Shown here one piece after another: positions 1 to 5,720 of a DNA stretch of 5,720 nucleotides (the first letter of the stretch is position 1; every line of letters begins with the position of its first letter). Source of the stretch: Deltaproteobacteria bacterium (GTDB taxonomy: Bacteria; Myxococcota_A; UBA9160); assembly GCA_003520425.1 (NCBI GenBank), contig DOUU01000051.1, positions 4,581 to 10,300 on the forward strand, written 5' to 3'. Both the position numbers and the translations under genes were made by a program. The notes below the pieces were generated by a model. It ran no database searches, was not told the DNA's origin, and was given only the letters and a program-made list of their open reading frames with translations.

Positions 1-695
1 GCCGAGGCCCAATGCAGCTCCACGAAGAGCTCGATGTCCCCGGAGCGCTTGTGAAAGGCAACCTCGTGGCCGCCCGAGTAGAGACCGGCGCGAGCTCGGG
101 GAGACTGGACCGGCACGAAGCCGAGGGTCTCCAACACCGCGGCGGCAAGCCCGCGCTCGTCCGCCGCCACCATGAGGTCGAGATCGTCCATGGGTCGCAT
201 CCCCGGGTCGGGGTAGACCGCAGATCTCCCGTCCGCACCGCAGGTCGTCGTAAGGAGGGCCCAGCCCTTGAGCGGCGCCGCGGCGATGCTGTGGCCACTG
301 AGTGCCGCCAGGATCTCCTCGCCGGCATCGAGGGCAACCACGTTCTTGCGCAGCGTCGCGAAGTAGATCCCGCGGCACGCGTCGGTGAAGGCCTGCGGCA
401 GGGGATCTCCGAAGCGTCCATCGCAGTGCGCGAGATGCAGGAGGGGTGCTACGCGATGGCGCTGCGCGAGGCGGAGCACGGCCTCCGGCTCGAAGACGAG
501 ATCGTCATCGAACGGGTCCCCGGCTCGGATCGCACCCGCCGCCACCCGGACAAGGTGCGCGAGCCAGCGGCGGGCCGCGGACGATTTGGGCGGAACGACG
601 ATCAAAGGGCCCCCCCCTGCCCCGGGCGCCTTTGCGCGCGCAGGCACAGCCGTCTCTTCGGCGGCTCCAGGGTTTCCTTGAGGGCGGATTTCCAT
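1..695 (-). CDS. Nucleotidyltransferase family protein (NTP_transf_5-like), 3' end beyond the window
   Basis: I found this gene by translating the minus strand directly; the frame is open from the stop at 747-749 to the left edge, so 231 residues are visible and the C-terminus is missing. From residue about 38 there is a helical region (RRWLAHLVRVAAGAIR, then a Q-R-H-R-V-x-P-L-L segment at 78-86). The fold's signature follows: LKG (142-144), YPDPGMRPMDDLDLMV (161-176) with D171/D173 as likely metal-binding carboxylates, a GF turn (192-193), and FVELHW (224-229), where E226 may be the third carboxylate. This pattern matches the uncharacterised nucleotidyltransferases of Pfam PF14907 (Pol-beta-like fold), whose substrates are mostly unknown and which recur in polysaccharide and some peptide-modification clusters. 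The ATG at 693-695 has no clear Shine-Dalgarno sequence. Residues 1-37 are Ala/Pro/Gly-rich, so a later start is possible. Family assignment is fairly sure; exact function is unknown. Confidence 0.85.
   Translation of the reverse strand, partial: MEIRPQGNPGAAEETAVPARAKAPGAGGGPLIVVPPKSSAARRWLAHLVRVAAGAIRAGDPFDDDLVFEPEAVLRLAQRHRVAPLLHLAHCDGRFGDPLPQAFTDACRGIYFATLRKNVVALDAGEEILAALSGHSIAAAPLKGWALLTTTCGADGRSAVYPDPGMRPMDDLDLMVAADERGLAAAVLETLGFVPVQSPRARAGLYSGGHEVAFHKRSGDIELFVELHWAS
610..617 (-). repeat. G8 homopolymer (C8 on the plus strand) inside the nucleotidyltransferase gene
   Basis: Eight consecutive G residues on the coding strand cover codons 26-29, in the low-complexity N-terminal part of the nucleotidyltransferase. 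An indel here would frameshift a product started at 695. An in-frame TTG codon (603-605, residue 31) lies just downstream. Such runs can be slippage sites, but one run this long is not surprising in DNA this GC-rich, so only the tract itself is certain. Confidence 0.6.
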
Positions 696-717
696 CGTCG
701 GCGCAACCCGTTGCGCC

Positions 718-729
718 CGTGCATGCACG
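718..729. repeat. 12-bp perfect palindrome in the gap before the nucleotidyltransferase
   Basis: CGTGCATGCACG is self-complementary. After a two-base CC/CC mismatch, the symmetry continues with GCG at 713-715 and CGC at 732-734. It lies in the roughly 51-base gap between the family-4 glycosyltransferase stop (747-749) and the likely nucleotidyltransferase ATG (693-695). It has no loop and no following T-run on either strand, so it is not a normal intrinsic terminator. It could be an operator or a chance palindrome. Confidence 0.3.
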
Positions 730-746
730 CCCGCGAGCCAGCAGGG

Positions 747-1898
747 CTAGGCGGATGGGCTGGGGATCGCTCCCTCGGGCAGGGCAAGCTCGCGGTAGGC
801 CAGGGCGATCCGGTCGAAGACCGCACGCTCGTCAAACAAAGCCCGGGCGCGCAGGCGCGCCGCGCGGCCCAGGGCGCGGCGGCGGGCCGGATCGCCGAGC
901 AGCGCGTCCAGCGCGCTCCGCAGGTCTGCCGGACGGGCTGGCGGAACCAGCAAGCCGGTCTCGCGTGACGACACCGCCTCGCGGCATCCGCGGATCGCGG
1001 TCGCAACCACGGGGCGTTCCATGGCAGATGCTTCAAGCAGGGTGCGTGGGAAGCCCTCCCGGTAGGACGGCAGAGCGAGCACGTCCATCGCCGCGTAGAG
1101 CGGCGGCATTTCCCGCTGGAGGCCTAGCCAGCTCACATTTTCCACGGCCGTAAGCGCCCCGGGTTCGAGTGCGTCGCGCTTCGAGCCCCGCTCGTCCGGT
1201 CCGATCAGCCAAAGCTTTAGTCCCCTCCGCGCCCCGACCGCGCTCAGCAACTCGAGCACACCTTTCTCTCGAACGAGCCTGCCCACAAACCCGACGACCT
1301 TCTCACCGGGTCGAACACCCAGTCGCCGCCGGAGGGCAGCGCGGTCTTCAGCATCGAACCGCTCGGGGCAAAAGCGCGCCAGGTCGACTCCGTTCCCAAG
1401 GCGGCGGAGCCGACCGTCGGGCACGATGCGACGCCAGCGTGCGGTCCGTACATCCTCGGCGCTCTGGCAAAGCACGAGGTCCGCAAGGCGTGCCGACACG
1501 GCTTCGAATGCGCGCCACACCCTGCGGACGGTCGGCCGCTGACGCTCGTGGGAGTAAAGACCGTGCACGGTGGAGACGATCCGCGGCACTTTGGCGATCC
1601 GCGCGGCCAGCGCCGCCAGGGCGTTGACCTTCGGATTGTGGGTATGCACGACGTCGTAGCGCTCGCGTCGGAACAGGCCCACGTAGTCCCGGAGGGTACG
1701 CAGATCGGCCACTGGATCCATGAGCCTCGAGTTCTCGACGACGTGGACGGCGAAGCCTTCGTCGCGGAGCTCTTGCAGCAGGGGACCGCTGCCGCAGACC
1801 ACATCCACGGAGTGACCCTCGCACCGCGCGGCGCGAAGCTGTCCGCGGAGGAGGAATGCGCAGAAGTAGTCGGTGTTTGCGACGTGTGCGATCCGCAT
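747..1898 (-). CDS. Glycosyltransferase family 4 (CapM/PglA-like)
   Basis: Complete 383-residue GT-B glycosyltransferase, a normal length for family GT4. The N-terminal acceptor-side domain starts MRIAHVANTDYF and holds YDVVHTHNPKVNALAALAAR (81-100) and VSTVHGLYSHER (108-119), typical of CapM/PglA-type enzymes. The C-terminal donor domain begins near 200 with VVGFVGRLVREKG (201-213), whose Arg and Lys normally contact the donor phosphates. It then has WLIGPDERG (230-238), LALPSYREGFPRTLLEASA with the E-x7-E pair E281/E289, and TGLLVPP. Family knowledge: retaining transfer from a nucleotide sugar, usually to a lipid-linked glycan at the cytoplasmic face of the inner membrane; the sugar cannot be read from sequence. 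No signal peptide or transmembrane segment is seen. The ATG is supported by a GGAG five bases upstream and by the family-typical first residues. It starts 41 bases after the amidotransferase stop. Confidence 0.93.
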   Translation of the reverse strand: MRIAHVANTDYFCAFLLRGQLRAARCEGHSVDVVCGSGPLLQELRDEGFAVHVVENSRLMDPVADLRTLRDYVGLFRRERYDVVHTHNPKVNALAALAARIAKVPRIVSTVHGLYSHERQRPTVRRVWRAFEAVSARLADLVLCQSAEDVRTARWRRIVPDGRLRRLGNGVDLARFCPERFDAEDRAALRRRLGVRPGEKVVGFVGRLVREKGVLELLSAVGARRGLKLWLIGPDERGSKRDALEPGALTAVENVSWLGLQREMPPLYAAMDVLALPSYREGFPRTLLEASAMERPVVATAIRGCREAVSSRETGLLVPPARPADLRSALDALLGDPARRRALGRAARLRARALFDERAVFDRIALAYRELALPEGAIPSPSA

Positions 1899-1903
1899 AC
1901 CCT

Positions 1904-1907
1904 CTCC
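1904..1907 (-). promoter_or_regulatory. Ribosome binding site of the family-4 glycosyltransferase
   Basis: The coding strand reads GGAGAGGGT directly before the ATG at 1896-1898, giving a GGAG core with five-base spacing. It falls in the 41-base gap after the amidotransferase stop and supports this start and independent ribosome entry. Confidence 0.65.
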
Positions 1908-1939
1908 GGGGTGTCGCGCTCTGCGCCCACCCGCTTGAA

Positions 1940-3874
1940 TCAGGCGGCTACCGACGGCTCACGGCGGGCCGCCCGAGCATCCGCCCAGCGCTCGAGCCAG
2001 CGCTGGAGCACGAGCAAGCTCCACACCTGCCAGGCGTGGTCCCCGCGTCCGGACTCGTGATCGTGGACGAGCTGCAAAACGGCCTCGGCCGAAAGCCAGC
2101 TCCCGCGCGCCAGCGCCCCCGGCGCAAGCGTGTCCCGGACGAGGCCGCGCAGCGGGCCCCGGAGCCAGGCACCGATCGGGGCGTCAAAACCGGCTTTCGC
2201 ACGGCGCCGCACCCTCGCGGGCAACGCTGCGCCAAAGACCTCACGCAGTGCGACCTTCGACCGGGCGCCGCGGAGCTTGAGTCCCGAGGGCAACGCGCAG
2301 GCGTATTCCACGACACGGTGGTCGAGAAACGGGACGCGTACCTCAAGACCGTGGGCCATGCTGCCGCGGTCGACCTTGGCCAGCATGTCGTCTGGCAGGC
2401 CGAGCAAGAGATCCACGCGCAGGCGTGTGTCGAGCTCATCTCGCCCGCGGGCCACTGCGCGCAGATCGCGCATCCGGTGGAGCCCCGCTTCCGTGGCCTC
2501 CCCCATCCACGGTACGAGAAGCCGCTTCTGTTCCGCTCCGAAAATGCGCGCGAGTGCGAGCGCCTGGGCGTCGGAAGAGAGCCCCGCGCATGCCAATAGC
2601 TTGCGGGCGCGGCGGACGAGTTCCCCGCGCCGCGTGCCGCGATCCTCGGCCATCCGGCGCAGCACAGGCTCCGCAACGTAGACGCGCAGGGGCGTCGGCA
2701 CGCGTCGCCAGCGGGCCAGCCACCGCGCAGACTGGTAGCGGCGATAGCCCGCGAATAGCTCGTCCGCACCGTCACCTGAAAGAGCCACCGTGACGACGCC
2801 TCGCGCAAACCGCGACAACAGGCTCACGGCCAAGAGCGAAGAGTCGGCAAAGGGCTCGTCGATGGCATCGAGCAGCGCCGGGGCGGCCTCCAACACATCC
2901 TGCCCGGCGATCGGCAGCTCGTGATGGCGGGTCCCGAGACTCCGCGCGACCGCACGCGCGTACTCGCCTTCGTCGAGAAGCGGCCACTCGGGGAAGCGCA
3001 CGGAGAACGTGTCCAGGGGACCGCACTCGCGAACGGCAAGCGCTGTCACGATCGTCGAGTCCACGCCTCCAGAGAGAAAGCAGCCCACCGGCACATCGCT
3101 CCGCAGCTGAAGTCGCACCGAATCGCACAGCCGGGCGTAAAGACCCTCGCGCCAGCCCGGCTCCACTCGGGCCGCGGCCGCCGCGGGCAGCGACCACCAT
3201 TCGAAGATGCGGTGGCCCCCCTCCGACCAGACGAGGAGCGATCCCGGCGGGAGCTTCGCCACATCCTGCACAATCGTTCGCGGAGCTGGGACGAAGCCGA
3301 AATCGAGGTATTCGGAGAGGGCGCGGGGATCCAACGCGCAGGACGCGCCCCGGCGGGCCAGGAGGGCCCGCAGTTCCGAGGCGAAGGAAACTCCGCTCGC
3401 CGACGCAGCATAGAAGAGTGGTTTGACACCGAGGCGATCGCGAGCGAGGCAGAGCCGTCGTTCCACGTCGTCCCAGATCGCGAGTGCAAAGATGCCGTTC
3501 GTGCGTTCGAGCGCACGCTCGATCCCGAGCGTTTCGATCAACTCCAGCAGCACCTCGGTGTCGGTGCCCGTTCGGAATGGGAATCCGGAGAGGTGGCGGC
3601 GAAGCTCGTGGTGGTTGTAGATCTCTCCGTTCAGCACGATCCAGGTGCGACCCGAGCGGCTGCGCATGGGCTGCGCCCCCGCCGGCGTCGGGTCGAACAC
3701 AGCGAGGCGCCGGTGCGCGAAGCCCACCTGCCATGTTTCGCCCGCGGCGTGAAAGGCGCCGGACCGCACGAATCCCTCCCCATCGGGACCGCGGTGCGAA
3801 AGCGCTGCGGCCATGGACGACAGATCGGCTTGCTCGACTCCCCCCCGCGCCACGATTCCCGCGATGCCGCACAT
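1940..3874 (-). CDS. asnB: Glutamine-hydrolysing asparagine synthase-like amidotransferase
   Basis: Complete 644-residue class II amidotransferase. The N-terminal glutaminase domain begins MCGIAGIV, so Cys2 becomes the nucleophile after Met removal. Its glutamine-pocket motifs are present: HRGPDGEG (27-34), HRRLAV (54-59), NGEIYN (82-87) and TGTDTEV (102-108). The synthetase domain has the ATP pyrophosphatase loop SGGVDST (268-274), DEPFADSS (339-346), SGDGADELFAGY (366-377), LPDDMLAKVDR (493-503) and RVPFLDH (513-519). All expected catalytic elements are intact, so ammonia release from glutamine and ATP-dependent activation of a carboxylate are expected. It is longer than E. coli AsnB (about 554 residues) and close to AsnB-like proteins of exopolysaccharide and exosortase clusters. 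Flanking glycosyltransferases suggest it amidates a glycan or precursor carboxylate, as proposed for WbpS in the P. aeruginosa O6 locus; simple asparagine synthesis remains possible. It starts one base after the family-2 stop. Confidence 0.93.
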   Translation of the reverse strand: MCGIAGIVARGGVEQADLSSMAAALSHRGPDGEGFVRSGAFHAAGETWQVGFAHRRLAVFDPTPAGAQPMRSRSGRTWIVLNGEIYNHHELRRHLSGFPFRTGTDTEVLLELIETLGIERALERTNGIFALAIWDDVERRLCLARDRLGVKPLFYAASASGVSFASELRALLARRGASCALDPRALSEYLDFGFVPAPRTIVQDVAKLPPGSLLVWSEGGHRIFEWWSLPAAAAARVEPGWREGLYARLCDSVRLQLRSDVPVGCFLSGGVDSTIVTALAVRECGPLDTFSVRFPEWPLLDEGEYARAVARSLGTRHHELPIAGQDVLEAAPALLDAIDEPFADSSLLAVSLLSRFARGVVTVALSGDGADELFAGYRRYQSARWLARWRRVPTPLRVYVAEPVLRRMAEDRGTRRGELVRRARKLLACAGLSSDAQALALARIFGAEQKRLLVPWMGEATEAGLHRMRDLRAVARGRDELDTRLRVDLLLGLPDDMLAKVDRGSMAHGLEVRVPFLDHRVVEYACALPSGLKLRGARSKVALREVFGAALPARVRRRAKAGFDAPIGAWLRGPLRGLVRDTLAPGALARGSWLSAEAVLQLVHDHESGRGDHAWQVWSLLVLQRWLERWADARAARREPSVAA

Positions 3875-3875
3875 C

Positions 3876-4799
3876 TCAAGAACTCCGCTCCGAGACCTTG
3901 GCGGCCCGTCGAGAGCGGGCCGCGCGCTCGCGCAGGGAATCGCGCACGCCGCGAAGCTGGTCCCGGAGAGCCGCGCGCACGTGCGGCCGCCGGACCGACT
4001 GGACCATTTTCACAGCTTGAAACAGCGCGAGACCCGGGACCTCACGCAGCAGCTCGCCCCCGTGTGCGTTGCGCAGCGTGAGCCACAGGCGATTTCGCAC
4101 AAGGTGGTACTCGACGAATTGCGACGCCGCGCCCGAGCCGCCGCGCTCGTGCACCGCTTCGGCCGAAGGCACATAGCGCGTCCTCCAGCCCGCATCGCGG
4201 AGGCGCCAGGCCAAGTCGACATCTTCGTAGTACATGAAAAACCTCTCCGCGAACGGCGCTTCGCCGGCGGCGCTGACCTCGCGGAGCGCGGCGCTTCGAT
4301 AGAGCGCCGCGGCGCCGCACGCGCCAAACACATCCTCCTCATTTCCGAAGCGCGCCGCAGGCTCCGTCCTTCCACGGTCCACAAAGCGGGTTCGGCTCGC
4401 CGTCGGCGTGATGCCCGCGGAGTCGAGAATCCGGCCCGGTCCCGGAGCAAGCAGACGTCCCCCCGCCGCGCCAAGACCGAGGTCCCGGCAGAGTGCCGCG
4501 AGAAGGCTTTTGAGGTAGCCGGGAGCCAAGAAGACGTCAGGGTTTAGCGCGAGAAAGTATTCGCCTCGGGCCGATGCGAAGTTCAAATTGTGGGCGGCGG
4601 CATAGCCTGCGTTGAAGTCGAGACCACACACCCGCACCCGTGGATGGCAGCGATGCACGTGCTCCGCGGTTCGATCCGTCGAGCCATTGTCGACGAGCAG
4701 CACCTCCTCCACCAGATCGCCCTGCGCGAAGACACCCGATAGACAACGATCGATCCACGAAAAGCTCTGGTAGGTGACGATGGAAACGGAAACGCTCAT
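3876..4799 (-). CDS. Glycosyltransferase family 2 (WbbL/rhamnosyltransferase-like)
   Basis: Complete 307-residue GT-A glycosyltransferase. It starts MSVSVSIVTYQSF, the usual first strand of family GT2, followed by LLVDNGSTDRT (34-44) for nucleotide binding and NAGYAAAHN (63-71). LALNPDV (83-89) supplies the D-x-D-equivalent metal-binding aspartate. FGACGAAALYR (158-168) and FFMYYEDVDLAWRLRDAGW (187-205) follow; the latter's ED pair is the expected catalytic-base region. HERGGS closes the acceptor side. This order is typical of the GT2 subgroup containing rhamnosyltransferases such as WbbL, but donor and acceptor are not determinable. The C-terminal roughly 45 residues are Arg/Lys-rich without a transmembrane helix and may hold the enzyme at the membrane. 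The ATG overlaps the upstream stop as ATGA. The frame stays open to about 5297, but that extension lies over the upstream glycosyltransferase gene and shows no family similarity, so the internal ATG is preferred. Confidence 0.92.
   Translation of the reverse strand: MSVSVSIVTYQSFSWIDRCLSGVFAQGDLVEEVLLVDNGSTDRTAEHVHRCHPRVRVCGLDFNAGYAAAHNLNFASARGEYFLALNPDVFLAPGYLKSLLAALCRDLGLGAAGGRLLAPGPGRILDSAGITPTASRTRFVDRGRTEPAARFGNEEDVFGACGAAALYRSAALREVSAAGEAPFAERFFMYYEDVDLAWRLRDAGWRTRYVPSAEAVHERGGSGAASQFVEYHLVRNRLWLTLRNAHGGELLREVPGLALFQAVKMVQSVRRPHVRAALRDQLRGVRDSLRERAARSRRAAKVSERSS
3883..3886 (-). promoter_or_regulatory. Ribosome binding site of the amidotransferase gene
   Basis: The coding strand carries GGAG eight bases before the ATG at 3872-3874, inside the last codons of the family-2 glycosyltransferase. 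Because the upstream stop and this ATG read TGAGATG, the site can serve both fresh initiation and re-initiation by terminating ribosomes. It also fixes Cys2 as residue 2. Confidence 0.65.
4796..4799 (-). other. ATGA stop/start overlap coupling two glycosyltransferase genes
   Basis: The coding strand reads ATGA: the TGA (4796-4798) ends the upstream family-4 gene and the ATG (4797-4799) begins the family-2 gene. No strong Shine-Dalgarno sequence precedes this ATG, so translation probably depends on termination-reinitiation coupling that keeps the two enzymes in step. Confidence 0.8.
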
Positions 4800-5720
4800 G
4801 CGCTGGCTCGCCGCTCGGCCACACGCTGCAGCGTCGCCAGGAGGCGCGGCATCGTGGCGGCTGCGCACAGCGACGCGCGGACCTGCGCGCTGGGACCGGG
4901 AAGCAGATGACCCCGAAGCGCTCGCCCTCTCAGATTCTCGAGACAAGCAATGAGAGCGTCCGCACTCTCGGGATCGACCACGAAGCCGAGACCGTGATCG
5001 GCCACGAGTCTGGCAAGCGCTCCGGGTCGCACAAGCGCGATGAGAGGCCGCGCTGCACCCACTGCGTCGAAAAGTTTTCCGGGGATGGGATCTCCGCCGC
5101 GTTCGCCCTGCGGAGCGAGATAGAGCGATGCGTGGGCCCCCCGCAGCAGGGGCCGGAGTGCCTCCCGTGAAACGGCTGGCTCTGCACGCACCCAATCCGC
5201 AAGCCCGAGTCGCGCGATCCTCTCCGCTCCTTCCGCTTCGACCCCGACGAAGCGAACGTACACCGTCGAGCGAACGCTGGGATCGGCCTTGGCCCATGCC
5301 GCGAGCGCCACGAGGCAGCGCTCGAACGTCGGAGTCTTGTGGTCGAGGAGAGTGCTGCCCGCATGCACGAGCTCAAGACGTCTCGCGGGGGGAGTCATGG
5401 GCTGCGCGCGCACGTCCAGCTCCTCGGGATCGAATCCGGTGAGCACGGTTTCACTGCGCTCGGCGAGGTCTGCTACGCGCCGCAGGGCGTGTTCACGGGC
5501 ACCTTCCGACGCGAACACGACGCGGTCGGCGCGGCGGAGCACCGCCTCCTCGAGTCGCTCCTCCAGGCGGCGTCGCCAGGGCGGAAGATGGGTGCGCGCG
5601 TGGTTCTCCGTCCACGCGTCACGAAAGTCCGCGACCCAGGGCACGCCCAGCGCACGTGCGGCGAGCCCGACGGCATGCGCGGAGTATGGAGGCGCTGTCG
5701 TGTACACAACGTCGACGGCA
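4796..5720 (-). CDS. Glycosyltransferase family 4 (WbuB/WcaI-like), 5' end beyond the window
   Basis: The frame is open through the right edge; 307 residues are visible and perhaps 80-100 N-terminal residues are missing. A GTG at 5705-5707 is in frame but sits inside the conserved DVVYTTAPPYSAH motif, so it is internal and not the start. Next comes VPWVADFRDAWTENH, the hallmark of the WbuB/WcaI-type GT4 group. A GT-B donor half follows, with LELVHAGSTLLDHK, VRFVGVEAEG, ASLYLAPQGERGGDPIPGKL and FDAVGAARPLIALV. At the place of the usual E-x7-E pair it has D210 and D218 (visible numbering), a D-x7-D. Expected role: transfer of a sugar from a nucleotide donor to a lipid-linked glycan at the cytoplasmic membrane; specificity unknown. 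Its stop overlaps the family-2 start by four bases, so the two are probably co-translated. Confidence 0.88.
   Translation of the reverse strand, partial: AVDVVYTTAPPYSAHAVGLAARALGVPWVADFRDAWTENHARTHLPPWRRRLEERLEEAVLRRADRVVFASEGAREHALRRVADLAERSETVLTGFDPEELDVRAQPMTPPARRLELVHAGSTLLDHKTPTFERCLVALAAWAKADPSVRSTVYVRFVGVEAEGAERIARLGLADWVRAEPAVSREALRPLLRGAHASLYLAPQGERGGDPIPGKLFDAVGAARPLIALVRPGALARLVADHGLGFVVDPESADALIACLENLRGRALRGHLLPGPSAQVRASLCAAATMPRLLATLQRVAERRASA

Noticed and set aside
12..968. 318-codon open frame on the plus strand
   Set aside because: It is antisense to the nucleotidyltransferase and the end of a glycosyltransferase, both with clear motifs. Its translation is Arg/Gly/Ala-rich with no recognisable domain, as expected of an antisense frame in GC-rich DNA.
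602..1036. 144-codon minus-strand frame spanning a gene junction
   Set aside because: It overlaps the glycosyltransferase C-terminus and the nucleotidyltransferase N-terminus in another frame and shows no domain.
1899..1939. Possible promoter or terminator between amidotransferase and family-4 glycosyltransferase
   Set aside because: The 41-base gap holds the ribosome binding site but no hairpin with a T-run and no recognisable -35/-10 pair.
3840..3846. G7 run near codons 10-12 of the amidotransferase as a phase-variation tract
   Set aside because: Several runs of seven G or C are expected by chance in about 5.7 kb of roughly 70% GC DNA, and the run encodes ordinary residues in an intact frame.
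2772..3872. 366-codon minus-strand frame overlapping the amidotransferase
   Set aside because: It is a shifted-frame shadow of the amidotransferase, whose own frame carries every expected catalytic motif without interruption.
1940..3874. Amidotransferase read as a lasso-peptide cyclase
   Set aside because: The protein has a complete glutaminase domain with Cys2. No precursor peptide, PqqD-like protein or leader peptidase is visible, and all three other enzymes with an assignable reaction class are glycosyltransferases.
2921..4081. 386-codon open frame on the plus strand
   Set aside because: It runs antisense to the N-terminal half of the amidotransferase and the end of the family-2 gene, both strongly supported. 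No family motif was seen.
4800..5297. N-terminal extension of the family-2 glycosyltransferase to a 473-residue protein
   Set aside because: The extra 166 residues are Arg/Ser/Ala-rich and lie out of frame over the upstream family-4 gene on the same strand. The internal ATG gives the canonical SVSIVTY start and a standard ATGA overlap.

Overview
The window is very GC-rich (about 70% by eye, with strong G/C preference at third codon positions). It is densely packed, and every credible gene lies on the minus strand, so transcription runs from high to low coordinates. It is an internal piece of a surface-polysaccharide (exopolysaccharide, capsule or O-antigen) biosynthesis cluster. Composition and gene content fit a high-GC Gram-negative bacterium, for example Myxococcota or another deltaproteobacterial-type lineage. 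No taxonomic marker is present, so this is only a guess.

Layout in transcription order: (1) a family-4 glycosyltransferase whose N-terminus lies beyond the right edge (4796-5720); (2) a family-2 glycosyltransferase (3876-4799) whose ATG overlaps the previous stop as ATGA; (3) a full-length glutamine-dependent asparagine-synthase-like amidotransferase (1940-3874), starting one base after the family-2 stop; (4) a second family-4 glycosyltransferase of the CapM/PglA type (747-1898) after a 41-base gap; (5) a nucleotidyltransferase-fold protein (1-695), starting about 51 bases later and running off the left edge. Gene 5 has no stop codon in the window and is easy to miss. Its YP..G.R..DDLDL and VELHW motifs identify it.

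Likely joint role (inference): the three glycosyltransferases build a repeat-unit oligosaccharide on a lipid carrier. The AsnB-like enzyme transfers glutamine-derived ammonia to a carboxylate, plausibly a uronic acid or a carboxylated substituent of the glycan or its precursor. The nucleotidyltransferase-like protein is an accessory factor of unknown substrate that recurs in such clusters. No polymerase, flippase, exosortase, chain-length regulator or sugar-nucleotide enzyme is visible, so the export route cannot be assigned.

There are no RNA genes, insertion sequences, CRISPR arrays, convincing terminators or internal promoters. Gaps between genes are at most about 51 bases, consistent with one operon. 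The points most worth a second look are the amidotransferase plus nucleotidyltransferase pairing in a glycan operon, the uncertain low-complexity N-terminus of the nucleotidyltransferase with its G8 run, and the D-x7-D (not E-x7-E) motif in the upstream family-4 glycosyltransferase.
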